The notes beneath the pieces are model-generated. The model was not told the origin of the DNA and did not search any database. It was given only the letters and a program-made list of their open reading frames with translations. The position numbers and the translations under genes were made by a program. 5,640 nucleotides of DNA from Campylobacterota bacterium (GTDB taxonomy: Bacteria; Campylobacterota; Campylobacteria; Campylobacterales; JALSKU01): assembly GCA_013153915.1 (NCBI GenBank), contig JAADDL010000110.1, positions 1-5,640 of the forward strand, read 5' to 3'. Position 1 is the stretch's first letter; the number at the start of each line of letters is the position of its first letter. Shown here piece by piece: positions 1 to 5,640 of the stretch.

Positions 1-537
1 ATTATGGGTATCAACCAAATCATCACAAATATAGATATCCACCCCGCCGCCACGATAGGCAGAAGAGTATTTATAGACCACGGTTTTGGCGTCGTTGTAG
101 GAGAAACCGCCGTAATAGGCGATGATGTGCTTATCTACCAGCAGGTAACCTTAGGAGGCGTCAGCCTAGAAAAAGGCGTCAAAAGACATCCTACGCTTGA
201 AAACGGCGTAGTTGTCGGAGGGGGAGCAAAGGTGCTCGGAGATATAACCATAGGGGAAAATTCGAAAGTGGGAGCAAACTCGGTGGTTATCAAAGATGTG
301 CCTCCAAACTCAACAGCCGTAGGAATACCCGCAAAAGTGGTAGAAAAAGGTAGAGACAAATCCCAACTCTCTCACAACAAACTTCCCGATATCAATAAGG
401 AACTTTTTGAATACATTATAAAAAGATTGAATGTTTTAGAAGAGGTGCTGGTAAGTCATGACGAAAAGATAGTGCTCGAAAAAGATAAAGAGCTTGAAAA
501 AATATATGAAATGTTTCTAAAAACCATAAAAGGATAG
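1..537 (+). CDS. cysE: Serine O-acetyltransferase (5' end outside window)
   Basis: Transfers acetyl from acetyl-CoA to L-serine to give O-acetylserine, the committed cytosolic step of cysteine synthesis. The visible 177 residues are the C-terminal left-handed beta-helix (hexapeptide repeats) of the CysE family. Counting the ATG at base 4 as residue 1, the catalytic Asp/His pair is D11 (IDIHPAA) and H26 (FIDHGFG). R61-H62 (KRHP) match E. coli R192-H193, followed by GAKVLG-type and VGIPAKVV motifs. The frame is open to base 1 and the N-terminal helical domain is missing, so the ATG at 4 is an internal Met and the gene begins upstream. After the helix comes a charged tail of about 65 residues (LPDINKEL, then Lys/Glu-rich probable coiled coil), usual in the shorter Bacillus/Campylobacterota-type enzymes. 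The last residues are TIKG, without the terminal Ile that E. coli CysE inserts into cysteine synthase. It stops 3 nt before the aminotransferase gene, so the two are probably cotranscribed. Identification is very secure. Confidence 0.95.
   Translation: MMGINQIITNIDIHPAATIGRRVFIDHGFGVVVGETAVIGDDVLIYQQVTLGGVSLEKGVKRHPTLENGVVVGGGAKVLGDITIGENSKVGANSVVIKDVPPNSTAVGIPAKVVEKGRDKSQLSHNKLPDINKELFEYIIKRLNVLEEVLVSHDEKIVLEKDKELEKIYEMFLKTIKG
528..534 (+). promoter_or_regulatory. Shine-Dalgarno site for the aminotransferase gene
   Basis: AAAAGGA lies 6 nt before the ATG at 541 and overlaps the last codons of cysE. This supports that start and suggests translation coupled to cysE. Confidence 0.6.
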
Positions 538-540
538 GCA

Positions 541-1701
541 ATGCTTACAAAAAGAATACAAATCTTAAACGAATCTATGACCATAGCTATAAGCACTTTG
601 GCAAGAGAGTTGAAAGCGGAAGGCAAAGATATACTGAGCTTTTCGGCGGGTGAGCCGGACTTTGATACGCCCCAAGTCATCAAAGAAGAGGCTATAAAAG
701 CACTCAATAAAGGTTTTACCAAATATACCGCGGTTGCGGGGATACCCGAACTCCTTAAGGCTATCAGCGTAAAACTGGAAAGAGACAACAATCTTTTATA
801 TAAACCCTCAAATATCATAGCAAGCAACGGAGCAAAACACTCTTTATTTAATCTTATCCAAGCCTTGATAGAGGATAATGACGAGGTTATCATCCCCTCC
901 CCTTACTGGGTAACATATCCCGAGCTTGTAAGATATAGCGGAGGAGTACCCGTAACCATAGAAACTACTGACGAGAGTGGCTTTAAAATCACTCCCGAAC
1001 AGCTAAAAAAGGCTATAACCCCTAAAACGAAAATGCTTATCTTGACAACACCCTCCAATCCGACCGGCTCCATCTACTCAAAAGAGGAGCTTGAAGAGTT
1101 GGCAAAAGTCTTAAAGGGTACGGATATATTCGTTTGTGCCGACGAGATGTATGAAAAGCTTATTTATGACGGCGAAAAGTTTACCTCTGTTGCAAGTATA
1201 AGCGACGATATGTTTCAAAGAACCATAACAGTAAACGGACTTAGCAAATCGGTTGCGATGACCGGCTGGAGATTTGGCTATCTTGCTTCTCCCAACGATG
1301 AACTTATAGGAGCCATGAAAAGACTCCAAAGCCAAAGCGCTTCAAATATAAACTCTATCACCCAATATGCCGCTATAGCCGGACTTGACGGAAGAGCTGA
1401 TAAGGATATAGAGATTATGAGAGTTGAGTTTGAAAAAAGAAGAGACTTAGCCATAAAACTTATAGAGGAGATAGAAGCACTTTCGGTGGTAAAACCTAAA
1501 GGTGCGTTTTATCTTTTTATAAATATCAAAAAAGTCAGCAACGATTCGATGAAATTTGCCAAAGACTTGCTGTCCGAAAAAGGGGTGGCGTTGATACCGG
1601 GTTTGGCTTTCGGTAGCGAAGGATATGTTAGATTTTCTTTTGCCACGGATGAAAAAAGCATCATAGAGGGTATCAAAAGGATAAAAGAGTTTGTCTCGTA
1701 A
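541..1701 (+). CDS. aspB: Aspartate aminotransferase, class I PLP-dependent
   Basis: Cytosolic fold-type I transaminase, expected to interconvert aspartate/2-oxoglutarate and oxaloacetate/glutamate. Relatives of this subgroup can also act on prephenate or aromatic acids. Length is 386 aa, normal for the Bacillus/Thermus-type subgroup (about 385-395). Landmarks in order are GEPDFDTP (37-44), the stacking aromatic W123 in SPYWVTYPE, SNPTG (172-176, N174 holding the PLP O3'), D201 and Y204 in ADEMYE, the Schiff-base lysine K236 in GLSKSVAMTGWRFGY, phosphate-binding R244, and R364 in YVRFSFA for the substrate carboxylate. All key residues are present and the frame is intact. The ATG at 541 has a good Shine-Dalgarno site in the end of cysE. 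Its stop lies inside the start region of the DUF523 gene. Family assignment is very secure. The exact amino-donor preference cannot be read from the sequence, and the symbol follows Campylobacter usage. Confidence 0.93.
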   Translation: MLTKRIQILNESMTIAISTLARELKAEGKDILSFSAGEPDFDTPQVIKEEAIKALNKGFTKYTAVAGIPELLKAISVKLERDNNLLYKPSNIIASNGAKHSLFNLIQALIEDNDEVIIPSPYWVTYPELVRYSGGVPVTIETTDESGFKITPEQLKKAITPKTKMLILTTPSNPTGSIYSKEELEELAKVLKGTDIFVCADEMYEKLIYDGEKFTSVASISDDMFQRTITVNGLSKSVAMTGWRFGYLASPNDELIGAMKRLQSQSASNINSITQYAAIAGLDGRADKDIEIMRVEFEKRRDLAIKLIEEIEALSVVKPKGAFYLFINIKKVSNDSMKFAKDLLSEKGVALIPGLAFGSEGYVRFSFATDEKSIIEGIKRIKEFVS

Positions 1702-2137
1702 GGAAAAGGTGCTTATAAGCGCTTGTCTTGTAGGCGAAAATGTAAAATACAACGGCAAAAACAATAAACTTTCAAATCTAAAAGAGCTTGGGGATAAGTT
1801 TGAGCTTATCCCCTTTTGCCCTGAAGTAGAAGGCGGGCTTCCCACTCCAAGACCTCCTGCGGAAATCGTATCTTTTAACCCTTTAAAACTTATCAATAAA
1901 GAGCAAAAAGATGTGACGAAATATTTTTTAAAAGGCGCCAAAAAGTGCTTAAAACTATGCCGAGAACAAAATATCAAAAAAGCCATCCTAAAAGCAAACT
2001 CTCCCTCATGCGGGAGAGATTTTGTTTATGATGGAACTTTTAGCGGCAAATTAACAAAAGGCAAAGGAGTCACTGCCGATCTTCTTGAAAAAAACGGCAT
2101 AGAAGTATTTTGTGAAAAAACACTCCTATCCGAATAG
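1691..2137 (+). CDS. DUF523 family protein, TudS-like [4Fe-4S] desulfidase candidate
   Basis: A 148-aa, single-domain DUF523 (Pfam PF04463) protein of normal length. Family motifs run end to end: ISACLVGENVKYNG (C12), PFCPEVEGGLPTPRPPAE (C43, E45), DVT then KGAKK, AILKANSPSCG (C107), YDGTFSGK (113-120) and GKGVTADLL. In thiouracil desulfidase TudS, a characterised DUF523 member, three conserved cysteines hold a [4Fe-4S] cluster; C12, C43 and C107 are the obvious counterparts. Desulfidase activity here is therefore inference, and many members remain uncharacterised. The start is TTG at 1691, overlapping the aminotransferase gene by 11 bp, with AAAAGG 10 nt upstream. The only other in-frame choice is GTG at 1709, since a stop lies at 1682-1684. 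TTG gives the more typical N-terminus (about eight residues before SAC). The gene probably belongs to the cysE operon. Its 3' end overlaps the convergent PAS gene by 12 bp, and it carries two internal hairpins. Confidence 0.88.
   Translation: MSRKEKVLISACLVGENVKYNGKNNKLSNLKELGDKFELIPFCPEVEGGLPTPRPPAEIVSFNPLKLINKEQKDVTKYFLKGAKKCLKLCREQNIKKAILKANSPSCGRDFVYDGTFSGKLTKGKGVTADLLEKNGIEVFCEKTLLSE
1790..1817 (+). terminator. Intragenic terminator-like hairpin in the DUF523 gene
   Basis: A perfect 9-bp inverted repeat, GGGGATAAG (1790-1798) and CTTATCCCC (1805-1813), has a 6-nt loop and is followed at once by TTTT (1814-1817). Form and spacing resemble a Rho-independent terminator with a short U-tract. 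It lies 88 nt after the aminotransferase stop and about 100 nt into DUF523, so it could reduce read-through from cysE-aspB. The U-tract is weak, and the hairpin may instead shape translation or be a by-product of coding. Confidence 0.35.
1999..2023. other. Second perfect inverted repeat in the DUF523 gene
   Basis: CTCTCCC (1999-2005) and GGGAGAG (2012-2018) form a perfect 7-bp stem with a 6-nt loop; ATTTT follows on the plus strand. On the minus strand the stem is followed by TTTGCTTTT and lies about 110 nt past the stop of the sensory operon, so it might also end those transcripts. The repeat coincides with codons of the conserved SPSCG motif, so chance through coding constraint is a real alternative. 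Confidence 0.3.
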
Positions 2138-2692
2138 CTGTTTTACTCTATTCATCAAAAAGGTCGTTAATGCACTTCTTTTTTCTAATTTTTTAATATA
2201 GCTGTTGTAGTCTGGAATTTTGTTTTTTTCTAAAAAATCGGATAGATACTCTAAAGAAGCTTGCATTCCTTGCTTCTTCTCAATCTGTACAAGTTTTCTA
2301 TATAAAGGTTCTATCGTATCTATAATCTTTCTAGGAGCGGCTTGTCTAAAAGCCATATAGCGATTAATATTTCCTTCTATATCTTTTCGTATCTCAAAAT
2401 CGGTGATAACCCAGTAGTATCTACCGTCTTTTGCAAGATTTTTTACAACTGCAGTTATATTTTTACCACTTTTTATATATTTCCACATAAGATAAAAGAC
2501 GGCTTTTGGCATATGAGGATGTCTTATGATATTGTGAGGAGAACCGATTAGCTCGTCTCTTGAATATTTACAGATTTCAACAAAATAATCATTAACGTCA
2601 ATAATATTTCCTTTTAGATCCGTAGTACTCAAGATATATCTTGACGGATTTAACTTAATCTCTTCGTCTCTCGGTATAATCAATCTACCCAT
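2126..2692 (-). CDS. Aer-like stand-alone PAS domain protein (probable redox/energy sensor)
   Basis: A soluble 188-aa protein with one PAS domain (about 15-118) closely like the N-terminus of E. coli aerotaxis receptor Aer and comparable in build to Campylobacter CetB. Matches include STTDLKGNI (22-30), N34, ELIGSPHNIIRHP (47-59, with R57 and H58), MPKAVF (61-66), VKN (83-85), YYWV (92-95) and, after the PAS, EPLY (128-131). Compared with Aer from memory, the alignment through residue 95 needs no gap. D60 is replaced by His and W79 by Ile, both in the flavin-pocket region, so FAD binding is likely but uncertain. The C-terminal 60 residues are charged and helical; no membrane segment, HAMP or chemoreceptor signalling domain is present. 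It must therefore act in trans on a kinase or receptor. The ATG lies inside the kinase's last codons (8-bp overlap, ATGGGTAG) with AGGAG 6 nt upstream, arguing for coupled translation with the kinase. Confidence 0.88.
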   Translation of the reverse strand: MGRLIIPRDEEIKLNPSRYILSTTDLKGNIIDVNDYFVEICKYSRDELIGSPHNIIRHPHMPKAVFYLMWKYIKSGKNITAVVKNLAKDGRYYWVITDFEIRKDIEGNINRYMAFRQAAPRKIIDTIEPLYRKLVQIEKKQGMQASLEYLSDFLEKNKIPDYNSYIKKLEKRSALTTFLMNRVKQLFG

Positions 2693-5078
2693 ATGTCACT
2701 CCTAGTATTATTTTAAATTTTGTCCCCTCTTCCCAATTTTCAGCCTCTATTTTTCCTTTCATATGTTTTTCTACGATAATCTTTGTCATATACAACCCTA
2801 TCCCGGCTCCATTTTTATCGCTTTTAGTTGTAAAATAAGGATCAAAGATTTTCGGCAATATATCTTGGGGTATCCCCCCTGCATTATCCTTGATAGTTAA
2901 TATCGCTTTTTTATCGATATACTTTAGAGAAACCTCAATGCATTTAACCTTCTTATCAATTTTAGACAAAGCATCTTTTGCGTTATTGATGATATTGATA
3001 ATCGCTTGACTCAATTCGTTTGGATAACCCTCTATCATATACCCTTTTTTTACCTCAATATCGCTATTGAGATATATGTGATGGTGTTTTAATATCGGCT
3101 CCATAAGCTCAAAAGAGTTTTCGATAGCATCCTCTACGAAAAAAAGTGTCTTATTTTTTTCAGGCTTAAAAAAAGTCCTAAAGTCATCTATAGTCTTGGA
3201 CATTTGATTTATCAATCTTTTTGATTTTTTTTCATATGTTTGCATATTTTCCGGTGTAAGAGTAGAATTTTTATATTTTGTTACTATGGTGGCGTTTAAA
3301 ATGGCGAGGGAATTAAGAGGCTGTTTCCACTGATGAGCTATCATGGATATTATCTCTCCCATTTGAGCCAACCTTGACTGCTGAAGCATGATTAATTGAT
3401 CTTTTTTATTTTTCTCTATGGCATCTTTTATCTTCTCTTCAAGAGTTTCGTTTAACTTTTTTATCTCTTTTTGTAAACTTTTTTGTCTCAAATAAGCAAA
3501 AAGTATAATTGCTATTATAGATAAAAACATCAACGATACTTTGGCGATAAGCATATAATTGATGTTATTTTTTCTCATACCCATCCACTTTTTATAGATA
3601 CTTATCCTTTCTTTATTGGTTATAGTTTGAATAGCTTTATTTATAACGGATAATAGTATTTTATAATCGTCTCTTACCATCACCTGAAGATTAAAATCAA
3701 CACCCGTAACTCCTGTAATAGCGATATTGCTAAAATTATTATTTAGTATTTGATATCTCAATACCGGCTCTATATCTACGGCCGCAAAAGCCTCTTTGTT
3801 TTCAACCATCTCCAAGGCTTCTTTCGTATTTGTCGCAAATACGAAATCAATACCTGGATAAACTCTTTTTAAAAGAAAATAGGTACTATAATTTTTGCCA
3901 ACAGCAACCCTTTTTCCTTCAAGCTCCACCCCGTTTATGATAAATTTTTTTCTTTTTAGAGTCGCTATGGCAATGGGAAACTTTTCATAAGTCTTTGAAA
4001 ACAGAGCGTATTGCTCTTTATCAAGAGTTCTACTCGTAGCTATGTTGATATCATATTTTTTATTTTTTATATTTTTTAAAACTTCATCAAAACTTTTAGC
4101 TTTAATAAACTTATACTTTATATGCGCTTTTTTTGCTATAAGTTTCCAATAATCAACTCCTATCCCCACTAATTTACCGTTTTGATCTTGCATATTTATA
4201 GGAGGCCAAGTTACCGAACTATTTATTTTAATAATGTGAGTAGATAAAAAATTTTTCTCTTTTTTTGTTAAAAAAACCTTTTTTTTGACAGGCAGTTTAA
4301 GCCATTTTTCCTTCAAGAGATACATCTCTTCTTTATCAATAGTGCTATTTATCTTGTCTATAATGTTTTTTAAGATAATATTTTTCTTATCGTATACGAT
4401 AAATTCGGGTATTCTCATATCCACCTTACCGTTTTCTATAGGCGAATTTGATAAACCCGATATGAAATTTTTATCTATGAGATAGTTGAGCACAAAATAG
4501 TTGCCGTAAGCCGCATCAACCTCTTTTCTCAGCACTCGTCTTAGCATATCCAAATGGCTTTTACACTCTACAAGCTTTATTTTGGGATAGTATCTCTTTA
4601 GCAACCCTTTGTTGTAACATCTTCTAACAATAGCCATCTTTTTGTTATCCAAATCTTTTGTAGATAATTTTTCACCTTTGGCACAAACTATTGACATATA
4701 AATATTAAAAAGCGGTTTGTCGGCAAAAAGATATCTCTCTTGTCTGCTTTTTGTCTTTTTAAAGGCTGCCGCCAAGTCGATATTACCGTCGATAAATATA
4801 TTTTTTGAAATATTACTATTTATTTTATCGACAAATCTCACCTCGACTCCGAGCTTTTTCCCGACTAATAAAAAATAATTTTTCAGATATCCGTATATTC
4901 TTTCAAATTCAACTTTATCAAAAGGCGCCCAATCCTTTTTTAGATATATTTTTAATATCTGTTTGTTTTTGATATACTGATTTTCTTTATCAGTTAAAAA
5001 AATATTTGCGGATAAATTAATAGTCATAAAAAATAGCATAAAAGATAAAAATAGTAATTTATTGCCGCTTTTTATCAT
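2685..5078 (-). CDS. Membrane sensor histidine kinase with two periplasmic SBP_bac_3 domains
   Basis: A 797-aa inner-membrane kinase of BvgS-like sensory layout but without PAS, receiver or Hpt domains. Order: signal peptide (1-24, probable cleavage after LSA); first solute-binding (Venus flytrap) domain about 35-260 (KDWAPFDKVE; SRQERYLFAD, R112); second domain about 268-500 (SSVTWPPINMQDQNGKLVGI, residues 287-306; GKRVAVGKNYST); one membrane helix about 507-529; coiled coil 531-565; HisKA with H582 in AHQWKQPL; HATPase with N-box (N695, N698-N699), DNAGG (731-735), FDPYFTTK (745-752) and GAGIGLYM (757-764). All catalytic motifs are intact, so it should autophosphorylate. SBP_bac_3 domains usually bind amino acids or similar small polar ligands; the ligand here is unknown. 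The ATG at 5078 follows the upstream stop by 3 nt, with only a weak AAAAGG 12 nt away. No response regulator lies in the window, so its phosphate acceptor is elsewhere. Confidence 0.93.
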   Translation of the reverse strand: MIKSGNKLLFLSFMLFFMTINLSANIFLTDKENQYIKNKQILKIYLKKDWAPFDKVEFERIYGYLKNYFLLVGKKLGVEVRFVDKINSNISKNIFIDGNIDLAAAFKKTKSRQERYLFADKPLFNIYMSIVCAKGEKLSTKDLDNKKMAIVRRCYNKGLLKRYYPKIKLVECKSHLDMLRRVLRKEVDAAYGNYFVLNYLIDKNFISGLSNSPIENGKVDMRIPEFIVYDKKNIILKNIIDKINSTIDKEEMYLLKEKWLKLPVKKKVFLTKKEKNFLSTHIIKINSSVTWPPINMQDQNGKLVGIGVDYWKLIAKKAHIKYKFIKAKSFDEVLKNIKNKKYDINIATSRTLDKEQYALFSKTYEKFPIAIATLKRKKFIINGVELEGKRVAVGKNYSTYFLLKRVYPGIDFVFATNTKEALEMVENKEAFAAVDIEPVLRYQILNNNFSNIAITGVTGVDFNLQVMVRDDYKILLSVINKAIQTITNKERISIYKKWMGMRKNNINYMLIAKVSLMFLSIIAIILFAYLRQKSLQKEIKKLNETLEEKIKDAIEKNKKDQLIMLQQSRLAQMGEIISMIAHQWKQPLNSLAILNATIVTKYKNSTLTPENMQTYEKKSKRLINQMSKTIDDFRTFFKPEKNKTLFFVEDAIENSFELMEPILKHHHIYLNSDIEVKKGYMIEGYPNELSQAIINIINNAKDALSKIDKKVKCIEVSLKYIDKKAILTIKDNAGGIPQDILPKIFDPYFTTKSDKNGAGIGLYMTKIIVEKHMKGKIEAENWEEGTKFKIILGVTYG
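2699..2703 (-). promoter_or_regulatory. Shine-Dalgarno site for the PAS gene, inside the kinase gene
   Basis: On the minus strand AGGAG is followed by 6 nt and then ATG (2692-2690). It is the strongest ribosome-binding site of the minus-strand operon and fixes the PAS start within the kinase stop region. Confidence 0.65.
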
Positions 5079-5081
5079 ATT

Positions 5082-5640
5082 CTAGTTTTGCCTTTTGCTA
5101 TCTTGTCGTGACGCATCATCTATTTTCTTAACAATATCGTCAAATCTATCTTTTTCGTTACAGCCTATAACCTCCGTAGATATGGAGATAAGCTTTCCAA
5201 TTTTTTTATATTTATGATTTTGCACGGTCTTTTCAAAATTTTTCGCTATGGTAAAAGCATTTTTTTTACTTAACCATGGCAATATCACAACAATCTCATC
5301 ATCTTTCCACTTGCCGACCATATCCACAATCCTGGAATTATTTTTTATTATTGTAGCTGTTTCCACAAAGATTCTATCGCTAAGTTTTTTACCAAATGTT
5401 TTTTTAATATCTTTTATATCATTTATTTTTACAACAATAACGGCAAAATTACGACCTAACTTTTTTCTCATTTTGGAATTTTCCGACAATATTTTACACA
5501 CTTTATCATAATTGCAAAGACCTTTTTGTATATCGTTATTTCGATATTTGAGAGGATTTTTTTTCAAAGCCACCATATTTATCATATCTATCACATTAAG
5601 TTCTAAACTTTTAAAAAGATTTGTTAAAATCTTTATACCG
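5082..5640 (-). CDS. Degenerate GGDEF-domain protein (5' end possibly outside window)
   Basis: Numbering is from the GTG at 5594 (170 aa to the stop). The GGDEF fold can be traced through: DIQKGLCN (21-28) for DxLTGLxN, VVKINDIKDIKKTFG (54-68), SD (72-73), RIVDMVGKWKDDEIVVILP (88-106), ISIST (136-140) and KIDDASRQ (157-164). The GGDEF signature itself is KDDEI (97-101), and the metal- and guanine-binding positions are K56 and K64 instead of Asp and Asn. Diguanylate cyclase activity is therefore unlikely. The allosteric c-di-GMP (I-site) RxxD is kept as R88-D91, so a binding role is possible. The frame is open to the window edge (16 more codons, no stop). None of the internal starts (GTG 5594, ATG 5585, ATG 5576) has a Shine-Dalgarno site, so the true start may lie upstream; a 170-aa protein from 5594 remains possible. 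It is first visible gene of the sensory operon, 3 nt before the kinase. Confidence 0.75.
   Translation of the reverse strand, partial: GIKILTNLFKSLELNVIDMINMVALKKNPLKYRNNDIQKGLCNYDKVCKILSENSKMRKKLGRNFAVIVVKINDIKDIKKTFGKKLSDRIFVETATIIKNNSRIVDMVGKWKDDEIVVILPWLSKKNAFTIAKNFEKTVQNHKYKKIGKLISISTEVIGCNEKDRFDDIVKKIDDASRQDSKRQN

Noticed and set aside
135..359. Minus-strand open frame opposite cysE (and similar open frames opposite the aminotransferase at 456-893, 1111-1335 and 1447-1986)
   Set aside because: They lie antisense to well-conserved genes, lack recognisable domains and ribosome-binding sites, and follow from the codon pattern of the true genes.
2138..2240. Search for a shared bidirectional terminator just past the DUF523 stop
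   Set aside because: T-rich stretches are present but no convincing GC-rich stem was found beside them.
2342..2551. Plus-strand open frames opposite the sensory operon (also 4285-4485 and 5248-5511)
   Set aside because: Phe/Ile-rich translations are the complement of Lys/Asn-rich coding sequence, with no domain or start-site support.
4279..4286. A8 tract in the kinase gene on the minus strand (also at 5260-5267 and 5557-5564 in the GGDEF-like gene), as possible phase-variable slippage sites
   Set aside because: The frames are intact, tracts of 8 A are common in such AT-rich Lys-rich genes, and nothing suggests alternative products.
4315..4330. Inverted repeat AAGAGA-TACA-TCTCTT inside the kinase gene
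   Set aside because: A short, AT-rich 6-bp stem with no T-tract at once after it and mid-gene position; easily chance.
5625..5640. Promoter-like TATAAAG on the minus strand (5631-5637) just upstream of the possible GTG start of the GGDEF-like gene
   Set aside because: It sits at the window edge with no visible -35 context, and the same bases read as open coding frame (GIKILTN). In 25-30% GC sequence such hexamers are expected by chance.

Overview
The window looks like a piece of a Campylobacterota (epsilonproteobacterial) chromosome, probably a free-living or Sulfurimonas/Arcobacter-like lineage. The grounds are the tightly packed AT-rich genes, the AHQWKQPL-type H-box of the histidine kinase (very common in that phylum), and an Aer-type stand-alone PAS protein. 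The genus cannot be fixed by eye. No RNA gene, mobile element, CRISPR array or attachment site is visible, and there is no intergenic stretch longer than a few bases.

Plus-strand half (1-2137): a metabolic run reading left to right. It holds the 3' part of serine O-acetyltransferase (cysE, cut by the window edge), a class I PLP aspartate-type aminotransferase 3 nt downstream, and a DUF523 protein that overlaps the aminotransferase stop. DUF523 includes the [4Fe-4S] desulfidase TudS, and the three cysteines expected of that cluster are present, so the run may have an amino-acid/sulfur theme. Two perfect GC-rich inverted repeats, each followed by TTTT, lie inside the DUF523 gene.

Minus-strand half (2126-5640): a three-gene sensory operon reading right to left. 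In order of transcription it holds a degenerate GGDEF-domain protein (signature KDDEI, allosteric RxxD site kept, N-terminus perhaps outside the window), a 797-aa membrane histidine kinase with two periplasmic SBP_bac_3 domains, and an Aer-like FAD-type PAS protein of 188 aa. The last gene starts inside the kinase stop region with a good Shine-Dalgarno site. No response regulator or chemoreceptor signalling domain is in view. The two halves converge with a 12-bp overlap of their 3' ends.

A plausible reading, which is inference, is that the kinase senses a small periplasmic ligand. The soluble PAS and degenerate GGDEF proteins would then add cytoplasmic redox and nucleotide inputs in trans. 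The sensory half is much more AT-rich than the metabolic half. The most interesting points are this three-part sensory cassette, the altered flavin-pocket residues of the PAS protein, and the intragenic terminator-like hairpins in the DUF523 gene.
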